This document shows, one piece after another, positions 15,315-24,548 of a stretch of 33,696 bases of DNA. Made by a program: the position numbers and the translations under genes. The notes beneath the pieces are model-generated. The model was not told the origin of the DNA, did no database searches, and worked only from the letters and a program-made list of their open reading frames with translations. Numbering within the stretch: position 1 is the first letter of the stretch; each line of letters starts with the position of its first letter. The stretch is from Bacteroidia bacterium (lineage in GTDB: Bacteria; Bacteroidota; Bacteroidia; AKYH767-A; OLB10): the NCBI GenBank assembly GCA_023262505.1, contig JALRAP010000021.1, forward strand, positions 1-33,696, written 5' to 3'.

Positions 15315-17627
15315 ATGATTTCAAGATTCAAGGTTACCCTGTTCGCTTGCCTGGGCATGTTAACCACCCTAGTGAATTACACGCATGCTCAAAGCAATGG
15401 TACTGTGCGCGGTTTCGTTTACGATAAAGCCACTGGCGAGCCCGTGCTGTTCACCAACGTCTACCTAAAAGGAACCACACTCGGAGCCGCCACCGATGTG
15501 AACGGATACTACTCCATCACTAAGATTCCTCCAGGAAGTTATGTCTTAACAGTTACCTCTGTGGAGTATGACACACTGGCTACACCTGTCAGCATCGCAT
15601 CTGGAGATATCCAAACTAAAAAACTCTATCTCGAAAAACGCACCGTCAGCCTTTCAACCGTTAACATCTCTGCGGAAAAACAGGAAGCGAAAACAGAAGT
15701 GAAAGCTTCAGTAACCAAAATAACCCCGAAAGAACTTAAACAACTTCCTTCAGTTGGAGGCGAACCCGACTTGGTGCAATATCTGCAAGTGTTGCCTGGA
15801 GTGGTGTTCTCGGGCGACCAAGGTGGACAGCTTTACATACGTGGAGGCACACCCATCCAAAACAAAGTGCTGCTGGATGGCATGGTGATCTACAACCCAT
15901 TTCACAGCATCGGCTTGTTTTCAGTATTCGATACCGACATCATCCGCAATGCCGACATCTATGCAGGTGGCCACGGAGCCGAATACGGAGGTCGCATATC
16001 ATCAGTAATGGACATCAAAACACGAGACGGCAACAAGAAGCGCTTCGGTGGAAAAATTTCCTCTAACCCTTTTGTGTCCAAAGTGCTGTTCGAAGGTCCT
16101 GTAAAAAAAGCAAAGAACGAAGGCGATGGTGATGCATCCTTCATCATATCCGGCAAAACTTCTTTTTTAGACAAGACTTCCAAATCGCTATACTCCTATG
16201 CAGGCGAGTCGGGACTACCCTACACCTTCAACGACTTGTATGCTAAATTCGTCACCAATAACTCTAACGGCAGCAAGCTGAATGTTTTTGGATTCAGCTT
16301 CAACGATCGCGCGAAATATGCGGGCATCGCCGACTATGAATGGGATTCAAAAGGTTTCGGGTCCAGCTTTGTGATCGTGCCTGGAGGTTCTACCGTGCTG
16401 CTCGATGGAAACTTCGCTTATTCGCAATATAAGATTGGATTGAAGGAAGCGGATGTGCAACCACGCAGCAGCCTAGTGAATGGTTTCAACATGGCACTTA
16501 ACTTCACCTACCTGCTTAACCGGGATGAAATCAAATACGGTATCGAGGCACTTGGCTTCAAAACCGATTATGAGTTTACCGCATTCACGGGTCGTAAAAG
16601 CGAACAAGAGGAAAACACCACCGAGTTGGGCGTATATGTAACAGGCAAGAAAATCCTCGGCGATAAGTTTATCATTGAGCCGGGCATGCGTTTCCACTAT
16701 TTCGCATCGTTATCTGAACTTTCATTGGAGCCTCGCTTGGGCATGAAGTACAATGTGAGCAACAGTGTGCGACTGAAAGCCGCTGGGGGCTTGTATGCCC
16801 AGAACTTGCTGAGCTCCTCCTCCGACCGAGATGTGGTAAATCTGTTCTACGGCTTTTTGTCTGGGCCAGAAAATCTACCAGACGAATTCCGTGGCTCGCC
16901 AGTAAACTCACGACTGCAGAAAGCATCCCATGCAGTGGTGGGTGTTGAGTTGGATCTGCCTTGGCATTTCTCTGCCAACATCGAAGCATACTTGAAAAGC
17001 TTCGACCAACTTTCGAATGTGAACCGCGATAACATCTTCGATGAGGAGGATAACCAGCCCGATGCCCTTACAGATGATTACATCGTTGAGAAAGGAACAG
17101 CACGCGGAATCGACCTCACACTGAAGTACGATTACCGACGCCTGTATTTTTGGGCCGTTTATTCGCTCGGATTCGTGAATAGGCAAGACGAGTACCGCGA
17201 TTATGTACCTCACTTCGACCGCCGTCATAATGTGAACCTTGTGGGCTCTTATACCATGGGTAAGAAACTTGATTGGCAATTTGATGTGCGTTGGAACCTA
17301 GGATCTGGTTTCCCATTCAGTCAGACACAAGGATTTTACGAGTACCTGAACTTCAGCGGCGGATTGAACACCAACCCCGGACAAGAAAATGGAACGTTGG
17401 GAATCATTTACGGTCCGTTGAATGAAGGACGACTACCCTACTACCACCGACTTGATATTTCCTTGAAGAAGAATTTTGAACTGAGCGACAAAAGCACATT
17501 GGAGGCCACTGCGAGCGTAATCAATGTATACAACCGTAAAAACATTTTTTACGTTGACCGTATCACCAATGAGCGCGTTGACCAGTTACCGATTCTACCG
17601 GCGATCGGCCTAAGCCTCACTTTCTAA
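15315..17627 (+). CDS. TonB-dependent outer-membrane receptor with N-terminal CarboxypepD_reg-like domain
   Basis: A 770-residue outer-membrane protein that would import a ligand using TonB energy. A signal peptide (residues 1-25, ending YTHAQ) is followed by a CarboxypepD_reg-like domain (about 30-110: GTVRGFVYDKATGEPVLFTN, then GYYSITKIPPGSYVLTV), the plug (about 125-235, including YIRGGTPIQNKVLLDGMVIY and GAEYGGRISSVMDI), and a C-terminal beta barrel ending in aromatic Phe (LPAIGLSLTF). It is unaccompanied by a SusD gene, so it is not a standard glycan-uptake pair; the ligand may be a siderophore, cofactor or peptide. It follows the EVE gene and ends 6 bp from the convergent MarR gene. Confidence 0.93.
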   Translation: MISRFKVTLFACLGMLTTLVNYTHAQSNGTVRGFVYDKATGEPVLFTNVYLKGTTLGAATDVNGYYSITKIPPGSYVLTVTSVEYDTLATPVSIASGDIQTKKLYLEKRTVSLSTVNISAEKQEAKTEVKASVTKITPKELKQLPSVGGEPDLVQYLQVLPGVVFSGDQGGQLYIRGGTPIQNKVLLDGMVIYNPFHSIGLFSVFDTDIIRNADIYAGGHGAEYGGRISSVMDIKTRDGNKKRFGGKISSNPFVSKVLFEGPVKKAKNEGDGDASFIISGKTSFLDKTSKSLYSYAGESGLPYTFNDLYAKFVTNNSNGSKLNVFGFSFNDRAKYAGIADYEWDSKGFGSSFVIVPGGSTVLLDGNFAYSQYKIGLKEADVQPRSSLVNGFNMALNFTYLLNRDEIKYGIEALGFKTDYEFTAFTGRKSEQEENTTELGVYVTGKKILGDKFIIEPGMRFHYFASLSELSLEPRLGMKYNVSNSVRLKAAGGLYAQNLLSSSSDRDVVNLFYGFLSGPENLPDEFRGSPVNSRLQKASHAVVGVELDLPWHFSANIEAYLKSFDQLSNVNRDNIFDEEDNQPDALTDDYIVEKGTARGIDLTLKYDYRRLYFWAVYSLGFVNRQDEYRDYVPHFDRRHNVNLVGSYTMGKKLDWQFDVRWNLGSGFPFSQTQGFYEYLNFSGGLNTNPGQENGTLGIIYGPLNEGRLPYYHRLDISLKKNFELSDKSTLEATASVINVYNRKNIFYVDRITNERVDQLPILPAIGLSLTF

Positions 17628-17633
17628 GTAAGC

Positions 17634-18086
17634 TTATCCGCGCATTTTGTCGAGCAAATCGCTCAACATTCGTGCTTCCGATTCTGAGAGGTGATCCAGA
17701 TGGCTTTCGAGCAAACCGATGGTTCTGTCGATTGTATCCAAAACATCCATGCCCTTCTGTGAAATGTAAACATCCACTGCGCGCTTGTCATGGCGGTTGG
17801 TTTCGCGCGTAACGAAGCCTTTCTCCAACAAACGATCCACCAAACGCGAAGCATTGCTGCTTTTATCGATCATGCGCTGCATAAGCAAATTGACCGTAGC
17901 CGGTTTGGGATGTTGTCCACGTAAAATGCGGAGAACATTAAACTGCTGCGGCGTTAATTCGAACGGCTTAAGCGTCTCGGTGTTTTTCATATTGAGCCAA
18001 GAAGCCGTGTACAAAACGTTCACAGCTGCTCTTTGCAATTCAGATTTGAAACTGACGGACTGGCCTATCTCTTTTTCAATATCCAT
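17634..18086 (-). CDS. MarR-family transcriptional regulator
   Basis: A 150-residue winged-helix regulator. Helix-turn-helix and wing are visible: LTPQQFNVLRILRG, then TVNLLMQRMIDKSSNASRLV (recognition region, about 67-86), and LLEKGFVTRETNRHDKRAVD (wing with the conserved DKR). The C-terminal helices for dimerisation end in ARMLSDLLDKMRG. MarR proteins usually repress adjacent genes and respond to small molecules. Here the neighbours are an outer-membrane protein gene 75 bp upstream on the same strand and a convergent TonB receptor, so the target is unclear. The start is ATG 18086. Confidence 0.93.
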   Translation of the reverse strand: MDIEKEIGQSVSFKSELQRAAVNVLYTASWLNMKNTETLKPFELTPQQFNVLRILRGQHPKPATVNLLMQRMIDKSSNASRLVDRLLEKGFVTRETNRHDKRAVDVYISQKGMDVLDTIDRTIGLLESHLDHLSESEARMLSDLLDKMRG

Positions 18087-18161
18087 GTTTTAATGGAAAT
18101 AGCGGCGCGAATTTATATACGCAAAAGGCTATGTTGTATGGATTTTCCGCCAACGGCCCAA

Positions 18162-19019
18162 TTATGGTTGCGGAATGCGGTAAAACAGCCCACATTTGAA
18201 AACCGGGCCATCCGATTGAAGCACATATTCGCCTGCTCGATCACGGTTCCAAAGCGTTCTAAAAGCAGAATGACCCATTTCGGCCACTAGCACCCACTTT
18301 GAAACCAACCTAAAATCGGCATACAGGAAAAGTTGATTATCGTATTGCTTTACATAACCACCGCCGGGCTTTCTGAACGTGCTTACAGGACTTCTAAAGA
18401 AAGCTCCAGCGTTAAAACGTTCTGAGATTCTATGCTGCAACCGCATGTTGGAAGGAAGCAATCCAAACATCCTCCACGATTCCGAGATGCGCCAATCACA
18501 TCCCACCAAAGGAAGGAAGTACGCACCAAAAAACTCGTTATTGTAATAGGCTCCTAGTCGTAGCCAAAGCTTTTGTCCATACCTCTTGGATCCAACTATT
18601 GCACCACCCAGTTGCCATCCATCATCAACCAACAACCGAGAATATCCGTTGAATCGATTTATTGCAGTTATCGAGAGCATACGTGCGGAGTCTGAAGCAT
18701 AAAAAACAAAATTTAAAGGAAGCGTCAATCCTTCGAGTTTCCAAGGCTTGTCGAGTCCTGGTCCTGATTCCACCCTTTGTTCATATGCCGGTGAAAAGAT
18801 CAGATTGAACCGGGGAGCAACATTCACGGGCAATGAAAAGGCCGCTGTAAATGACCGCTCTCCTACAGAATCAACATGTAACGAAGCAGGAGAATTCCAA
18901 TATTGCACACCAGCCACATCAAAATAGGGTTGGGCAATGGCCGTTCCAACCATAGTGCAAAAGCACGGAATGACCTGTAAGACAAGTCCAAAGATCGTGT
19001 TTATAACTTTGTTTTTCAA
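18162..19019 (-). CDS. Predicted outer-membrane beta-barrel protein (DUF6268-like)
   Basis: A 285-residue protein if TTG 19019 is the start. That choice gives a good signal peptide (KNKVINTIFGLVL... to GTAIAQ, cleaved before PYFDV). The frame is open to 19151, but the added residues are not signal-like and would overlap the divergent DUF4412-like gene. The mature part is built of alternating aromatic/hydrophobic strands (KLWLRLGAYYNNEFFGAYFL, RISESWRMFGLLPSNMRLQH) ending in an aromatic strand, as expected for an outer-membrane barrel. The pattern of a fitted reference model, FGLLPSNM and a final barrel resembles DUF6268 proteins; this is from memory and needs a profile search. Function unknown. 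Confidence 0.72.
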   Translation of the reverse strand: MKNKVINTIFGLVLQVIPCFCTMVGTAIAQPYFDVAGVQYWNSPASLHVDSVGERSFTAAFSLPVNVAPRFNLIFSPAYEQRVESGPGLDKPWKLEGLTLPLNFVFYASDSARMLSITAINRFNGYSRLLVDDGWQLGGAIVGSKRYGQKLWLRLGAYYNNEFFGAYFLPLVGCDWRISESWRMFGLLPSNMRLQHRISERFNAGAFFRSPVSTFRKPGGGYVKQYDNQLFLYADFRLVSKWVLVAEMGHSAFRTLWNRDRAGEYVLQSDGPVFKCGLFYRIPQP

Positions 19020-19022
19020 TGC

Positions 19023-19055
19023 TTTACGATAATGCTTGGGAAGGCTTAAAGTTTG
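19023..19055 (+). promoter_or_regulatory. Candidate promoter for the DUF4412-like gene
   Basis: TTTA at 19023-19026, 21 bp, then AAAGTTTG at 19048-19055, each one mismatch from the Bacteroidota consensus. The gene starts 31 bp later at 19086. It interleaves with the candidate minus-strand promoter of the outer-membrane protein. Confidence 0.4.
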
Positions 19056-19064
19056 TAAATTAGC

Positions 19065-19097
19065 CAAACTAAAATACCTAAAATCATGAGCATCAAA
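19065..19097 (-). promoter_or_regulatory. Candidate promoter for the outer-membrane protein gene
   Basis: On the minus strand there is TTTG at 19097-19094, 21 bp, then TTAGTTTG at 19072-19065 (one mismatch to TAnnTTTG). It lies 46 bp before the proposed TTG start at 19019, supporting that start over the one at 19151. The -33 box falls inside the first codons of the divergent gene. Confidence 0.4.
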
Positions 19098-19742
19098 ACT
19101 CTGAAAATTGCAGCACTTTTCATCATCGCCTCCACAAGCGCCTTCGCGCAAGATTTTTCATTCCGTATGGCGATCACAACACCCAAGATGCCCGATGGCA
19201 TGACCATGAAAATTTCATCGTCCATGAACAAGGTGGCCATCCAACCATTGGACGGTCCCATGTCGACCATGCGTATCATAATTGACGGTGATGCCAAGAA
19301 GCAGTACGTGTTGATGGAAAACAAAGGGCAGAAAACCGCCATGGTAGTTGATCCGTTCGACGCGAAGAATGCATCTCAGCCATCTACCAAGCCTACCGTA
19401 CGCCATACCAAGGAAACCAAAACCGTAGGCGGACTTAAATGCACCAAAACAATAGTGGAGTCGAACGGCAACACTACCGAGATGTGGTTGGCAAAAGAAT
19501 CAGGTGTGAACTACCAGCAATTCTACAAGATTTTCAACAGTACTAAAGGAACCCCTGGCGCCTCTGCTGTTTTACCTGATGCTGCTGACATCAAAGGCTT
19601 CCCGATGGAAATCACTACCAAAGAAAAATCAGGTGATATTACCACTATGGTCATGAGCAACATCAGCAAAGCCAAGGTCGATCCTTCGGTGTTCAACCGT
19701 ACCGGTTACAAGGAGGTTGATATGACCAAAAAATCACGTTGA
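19086..19742 (+). CDS. DUF4412-like secreted protein
   Basis: A 218-residue protein with a clear signal peptide (MSIKTLKIAALFIIASTSAFA, cleaved before QDF), so probably periplasmic. The body has the pattern I associate with DUF4412: a strand-rich domain (MKISSSMNKVAIQPLDG, then MRIIIDGDAKKQYVLMENKG), the central ETKTVGGLKCTKTIVESNGN with a single Cys, and EMWLAKESGVNYQQFYKIF. It ends with conversion-factor-like strands (GDITTMVMSNISKAKVDPSVF). Function unknown; related LolA/lipoprotein-carrier-like folds are a possibility but not shown. It is divergent from the outer-membrane protein gene and 73 bp upstream of the CNNM gene. Confidence 0.82.
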   Translation: MSIKTLKIAALFIIASTSAFAQDFSFRMAITTPKMPDGMTMKISSSMNKVAIQPLDGPMSTMRIIIDGDAKKQYVLMENKGQKTAMVVDPFDAKNASQPSTKPTVRHTKETKTVGGLKCTKTIVESNGNTTEMWLAKESGVNYQQFYKIFNSTKGTPGASAVLPDAADIKGFPMEITTKEKSGDITTMVMSNISKAKVDPSVFNRTGYKEVDMTKKSR

Positions 19743-19815
19743 TCTGTAAATATGGACCCCGACGAATCGATTACTTGTATCTCATTCCTGGTTCTAACTT
19801 TTAATCCCCTGAACC

Positions 19816-21126
19816 ATGGCCGTTGAACTGCTATTAACCCTTGCCCTCTTATTGTTGAACGGCTTTTTTGTTGCAGCCGAATTCGCGATTGTAAAAGTCC
19901 GCAGCGCACAAATTGATTTGAAGGCGAGCAAAGGCAACAAGATTGCCGGCATAGCCAAACATATAACCGAACATCTAGACGCATACCTTTCTGCCAACCA
20001 ATTGGGCATAACGATGACCAGTCTTGCACTGGGATGGTTCGGTGAGGAGGTGTTCTCAAAGCTCATCACCAAAATGTTCAGCGTATTCTCCATTCCAGTG
20101 AGCGCGGAGTTCATGGACAAAGCCGCATTCCCGTTGGCGTTTGGTATGTTGACTGTACTGCACATTGTATTGGGAGAACTGGCTCCAAAAACCGTAGCCA
20201 TCCGCCATCCGCTCACAACCACCATGGCGATCTCGCTTCCATTGCGTGTGTTCTACATCATTTTCAGTCCGCTGATTTGGGTGCTCAACAATATGGCCAA
20301 TCTGTTGTTACGCATGATTGGAATCAAGCCTACCATAGGCCACGACATCCATACCGAAGAAGAGTTGCGACTGTTGCTTACCGAAAGTGAAGAAGGCGGC
20401 GCCATCAAACAATCGGAACACGAATTGATACAAAACGTATTTGAGTTCGACGACCGTGTGGTGCGACAAATATTGGTGCCTCGTGTGAAAGTTTCGGCCA
20501 TCGACATTGATGAGGTGAATGAGAAAATCCTCAACCAGGTGATTGAAGACCAGTTTTCACGATTCCCGGTTTACAGTGATACACTAGACAACATCATCGG
20601 TATCATTCACACCCGCGACCTGTTGAAGATTCTGCGATCCAACAACTTCAGTGGTATTCGCGACATCATACGCCCAGCTTTTTTCATTCCTGAAACCAAA
20701 CGCATCAACGAATTGCTGCGCGAACTGCAAACGCAACACATCCAGATGGCCATTGTAACCAATGAATTCGGTGAAACTGCCGGCATTGTAACCATGGAAG
20801 ACATCATCGAGGAATTGGTTGGTGAGATACAGGATGAATACGACGAGGAAAAGCCGTCGGTGGAGAAAAAGAGTGAAACGGAATTCATCGTTAACGCTCA
20901 AACTTCCATTTCCGACGTAAACGACTTGCTTCCTGTTGCCATTCCCGAATCACCCGAGTATGATACCATATCGGGACTGCTCAACTATGTGTTCGGTCGT
21001 ATCCCTGCGGTGAATGAGAAAAGGACCTTCAGCGGTTACGAGTTTACGATCTTGAAACGGCTCAAACATTCTGTTGAAACGGTTCACTTGCGTGTTACCG
21101 AGCAAGCTCCAGAAGAGGAAGGATGA
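19816..21126 (+). CDS. CNNM/CorC (HlyC) family membrane protein with CBS domains
   Basis: A 436-residue protein of the DUF21-CBS-CorC_HlyC architecture, bacterial relatives of CNNM magnesium/cobalt transporters, often annotated hemolysin. Residues 1-190 form the DUF21 membrane domain (LLNGFFVAAEFAIVKVRS, NQLGITMTSLALGWFGEE, and LGELAPKTVAIRHP), followed by HTEEELRLLLTESEEGGAI. Two CBS motifs (about 215-335) bind an adenine nucleotide: VRQILVPRVKVSAIDID and FGETAGIVTMEDIIEELVGE. A CorC_HlyC domain occupies about 350-432. A degenerate -7 box (TAACTTTT, 19795-19802) lies just upstream of ATG 19816. It is convergent with mfd, with stop codons 3 bp apart. Confidence 0.94.
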   Translation: MAVELLLTLALLLLNGFFVAAEFAIVKVRSAQIDLKASKGNKIAGIAKHITEHLDAYLSANQLGITMTSLALGWFGEEVFSKLITKMFSVFSIPVSAEFMDKAAFPLAFGMLTVLHIVLGELAPKTVAIRHPLTTTMAISLPLRVFYIIFSPLIWVLNNMANLLLRMIGIKPTIGHDIHTEEELRLLLTESEEGGAIKQSEHELIQNVFEFDDRVVRQILVPRVKVSAIDIDEVNEKILNQVIEDQFSRFPVYSDTLDNIIGIIHTRDLLKILRSNNFSGIRDIIRPAFFIPETKRINELLRELQTQHIQMAIVTNEFGETAGIVTMEDIIEELVGEIQDEYDEEKPSVEKKSETEFIVNAQTSISDVNDLLPVAIPESPEYDTISGLLNYVFGRIPAVNEKRTFSGYEFTILKRLKHSVETVHLRVTEQAPEEEG

Positions 21127-21129
21127 TTT

Positions 21130-24100
21130 TCAGGCCTCTTGCACGGCCATGATTCCTTCCAGCAATTTGTTGGCAGACTCCACTGAACCGATTCCGCTGA
21201 AAGTGACCGATAGCTTTCCGTTCTTCTCGCTCATCTTCGTGCGTTTGGCATTGTTCTGAACATAAGCGATCATATCGCGGAAAACTCCGGATGTGTAAAA
21301 AGGTGAAGCAGGGTCGGAAACGAAATAGGCTTTGAATGTGTTGGCCTTCAAAACGATTTTTTCAATTCCCAAGTTGCGCGCTTTCCACCGGATGCGTACG
21401 GCATTCATCAGCTCCTGCACCTGGGCAGGCACGGGACCGAAGCGGTCGCGCAGCTGATCGATGTATTCGAGTACTTGTTGTTCATGCTCCAACTCATCAA
21501 TCTCTTTGTACAAATGCAAGCGTTCGGTGATGTTGGAAACGTACTCGGAAGGAATGAGGATTTCCAAATCGGTATCGATCTGGCAATCGCCTGCAAACAC
21601 CGAAGTAGCAGGTTCATCACCGGCAAACAATTCACGGAAGTCGGAGTCTTTGAGTTCACGTATCGCCTCATCGAGAATCTTATGGAACATCTCATAACCG
21701 ATTTCGGAGATGAATCCGCTTTGTTCACCGCCAAGCATGTTACCCGCACCGCGGATGTCCAAATCGCGCATGGCAACATTGAATCCGCTTCCTAACTCCG
21801 AAAATTCCTCAATGGCCTTCAACCTTCTCTTTGCTTCTGGTGTGAGCACACTCAAAGGCGGAGCCAAGAGGTAACAGAAAGCTTTTCGATTGGAACGCCC
21901 CACACGACCACGCATCTGATGCAGGTCGCTCAAGCCAAAGTGATGCGCTTGATTGATGATGATGGTATTGGCATTGGAAATGTCGATGCCCGACTCTATG
22001 ATCGTAGTGGCTACCAATATGTCGCTGTCGCCCTCGATGAACTTCATCAGCACACGCTCCAACTCCTCCCCTTCCATTTGTCCGTGTCCCACACCTATGA
22101 TGGCGTCAGGACATAACTTGCGGATCATATCGGCAACCTGGTGGATGTCCTGCACTCGATTGTGAACGAAAAACACCTGTCCACCTCTCGACAATTCGTA
22201 ATCGATGGCTTCCTTGATGATTTTTTCATTGAACACGTGCACTTCGGTGGTAACAGGGTAGCGGTTGGGTGGTGGCGTGTTGATGACAGATAAATCGCGT
22301 GCGCCCATCAACGAAAACTGCAATGTGCGAGGTATAGGTGTAGCTGTAAGCGTAAGCGTATCCACATTCAAACGCAATGCCTTCAGCTTTTCCTTGGATG
22401 CAACACCGAACTTCTGTTCTTCATCGATGATCAGCAAGCCAAGATCCTTGAATCGGATGTCTTTGCTCAATAGCCGATGTGTGCCGATCAGTATATCGGT
22501 CTTGCCAGCTGCCACGCTTTGAATGGTGGCGGTTTGTTGTGCGGTTGATTTGAAGCGATTCAGGTAATCCACCTTGCATGGGAAATCCTTCAGTCGCTCG
22601 GAGAATGTCTTGTAATGTTGTAGTGCAAGTATGGTGGTTGGCACCAACACAGCCACTTGCTTGTTATCGCTGACCGCCTTGAATGCCGCCCTTATGGCAA
22701 TTTCCGTTTTTCCAAAGCCCACATCGCCACAGATGAGTCGGTCCATCGGGTATGCCTTCTCCATATCTTTCTTCACATCTGCCGTTGACTTCACCTGGTC
22801 GGGCGTATCTTCATAAATAAAGGATGCCTCCAATTCGTTTTGCAAGTAGGTATCAGGGGCAAAGGCAAATCCCTTTTGCGAACGGCGCTTGGCGTAAAGT
22901 TCGATCAGGTCCTTGGCGATGTCTTTGACACGCTTTTTGGTTTTCTGCTTTAGGTTCGCCCATGTTTGCGTGCCGAGTTTGTTCAGCTTAGGTTCTGTTC
23001 CCTCTTTGCCGGTGTACCGTGATATCCGATGCAGGGAGTGTATGCTTACATACAGGATATCGTTGTCTTTGTAAACAAGTCGTATCGCCTCCTGCGTTTT
23101 ACCGTTCACATCGATCTTTTCCAATCCAGCGAACTTACCCACACCATGGTCGATGTGCGTAACGAAATCTCCAGGCTTCAGGCTATAGATTTCCTTGAGC
23201 GTCATCGCCTCGCTCTTGCTGTAATTCTTGCGCAAGCGGTAGCGGTGGTAACGGTCGAAAATCTGGTGATCGGTGAAACAAGCGAGCTTCAATTCGTGAT
23301 CGGTGAAGCCGCTGTGAATGGACACATATACAGGTGTGAACGAAACTTCCTCACCGGGCTTACGAGCAGGAATGTTGATGTCGCGGAATATTGAATATAT
23401 ACGCTCTATCTGCTTAGCAGTATCCGAAAAAACAATATTGCGATAAGCACCACGCATATTCTCGAGGAAAGCCGTACCCAACAGCACAAAATTCTTGTTG
23501 AATGGGGGCTGAACGGATGACTGGAATGTCACCTCTGTCTTTTTTTCATAGAGCGATTTACTGCCCGACTCGATGATGCGGAAGCGTGCCATGTCCTGTT
23601 GAAGATTCTCGGCTGTATTGAATACATCGGTAGGATTACCGGGTAAGCGACCGAACTCCGCGTCGTTGTCATCAGTCGTTTCTGCCGTCCCCGACTCCAT
23701 CATAGATTCCAGTCCCGACTGCATTACAGACATCACGTTGGCACCATCCACCAACCAGATGATGGCATCATCCGGAAGGAAATCGGCAAAGGATTGATGT
23801 TGCTCCTTCACCAGCTTCGACTGCACATTGGGAATGATGGTGATGTGGTGCATGTTCTTCTCGGAAAGCTGCGACACAGGGTCGAAAACGCGAATCGATT
23901 CAACACGATCGCCATCGAACTCCATGCGGTATGGCATTTCATTTGCGAAAGAGAATACGTCTACAATACCTCCACGCACTGAATATTGACCGGCCTCCAT
24001 AACGAAATCGGTGCGCTCAAAACCATGTTCGTTCAGAAACTCGATGATGAAATCGACCGATAAGGCCTCCCCTACTTTTGCTTCTACCGTATTTGACTGC

Positions 24101-24513
24101 AATACGCCTGCCGTTGCAACCATTTCTTGGAAAGCTTCGGCGTAGGTGATCACCGGCTTCGGACTTTTGTTTTTCCCGATGTGGGTCAAAACCTCAGCAC
24201 GAAGCAGCACACTGTTGTTGTCGGTCTGTGGGAAACGGTATGACTTGCGAAGGGAGGAAGGGAAAAAAAGTGCTGACCTTTCACCCATGATGTTTTCGAT
24301 GTCATTGAGGAAGTACGCGGCCTCTTCTTTTTCAGGAAACACAAAAACCATGTGTGAGCCTGCCATCGAAAAAACAGATGCTGCCACAAACGCATGTTGC
24401 GAGCCCGAGAGCCCGTTCACATGTGTTCTGCATTGCTGCTTATCTAGCGAAGCGGCAATAGTGCGAACACGGTCAGAACCCTTGTAAAGGTTTAGTATGT
24501 AGGAAAGATCCAA
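21130..24513 (-). CDS. mfd: Transcription-repair coupling factor
   Basis: A 1127-residue Mfd, the ATP-driven DNA translocase that removes stalled RNA polymerase and recruits UvrA to the lesion. Domains in order: UvrB-like N-terminal modules (1-about 330), RNA-polymerase interaction domain (DFVTHIDHGVGKFAGLEKID, near 450-520), superfamily 2 motor with Walker A GDVGFGKTE (about 593-601) and DEEQ box (IIDEEQKFGV, near 697), motif VI region QMRGRVGRSNRKAFCYLL, and a C-terminal TRCF domain. The start is TTG 24513: an in-frame TAA lies just upstream, and the first ATG would remove about 50 conserved residues. It follows fbp by 35 bp and is probably co-transcribed. Confidence 0.97.
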   Translation of the reverse strand: MDLSYILNLYKGSDRVRTIAASLDKQQCRTHVNGLSGSQHAFVAASVFSMAGSHMVFVFPEKEEAAYFLNDIENIMGERSALFFPSSLRKSYRFPQTDNNSVLLRAEVLTHIGKNKSPKPVITYAEAFQEMVATAGVLQSNTVEAKVGEALSVDFIIEFLNEHGFERTDFVMEAGQYSVRGGIVDVFSFANEMPYRMEFDGDRVESIRVFDPVSQLSEKNMHHITIIPNVQSKLVKEQHQSFADFLPDDAIIWLVDGANVMSVMQSGLESMMESGTAETTDDNDAEFGRLPGNPTDVFNTAENLQQDMARFRIIESGSKSLYEKKTEVTFQSSVQPPFNKNFVLLGTAFLENMRGAYRNIVFSDTAKQIERIYSIFRDINIPARKPGEEVSFTPVYVSIHSGFTDHELKLACFTDHQIFDRYHRYRLRKNYSKSEAMTLKEIYSLKPGDFVTHIDHGVGKFAGLEKIDVNGKTQEAIRLVYKDNDILYVSIHSLHRISRYTGKEGTEPKLNKLGTQTWANLKQKTKKRVKDIAKDLIELYAKRRSQKGFAFAPDTYLQNELEASFIYEDTPDQVKSTADVKKDMEKAYPMDRLICGDVGFGKTEIAIRAAFKAVSDNKQVAVLVPTTILALQHYKTFSERLKDFPCKVDYLNRFKSTAQQTATIQSVAAGKTDILIGTHRLLSKDIRFKDLGLLIIDEEQKFGVASKEKLKALRLNVDTLTLTATPIPRTLQFSLMGARDLSVINTPPPNRYPVTTEVHVFNEKIIKEAIDYELSRGGQVFFVHNRVQDIHQVADMIRKLCPDAIIGVGHGQMEGEELERVLMKFIEGDSDILVATTIIESGIDISNANTIIINQAHHFGLSDLHQMRGRVGRSNRKAFCYLLAPPLSVLTPEAKRRLKAIEEFSELGSGFNVAMRDLDIRGAGNMLGGEQSGFISEIGYEMFHKILDEAIRELKDSDFRELFAGDEPATSVFAGDCQIDTDLEILIPSEYVSNITERLHLYKEIDELEHEQQVLEYIDQLRDRFGPVPAQVQELMNAVRIRWKARNLGIEKIVLKANTFKAYFVSDPASPFYTSGVFRDMIAYVQNNAKRTKMSEKNGKLSVTFSGIGSVESANKLLEGIMAVQEA

Positions 24514-24548
24514 TGGAAAAGCGGTTGATGGATAAGGTATCGGTTATA

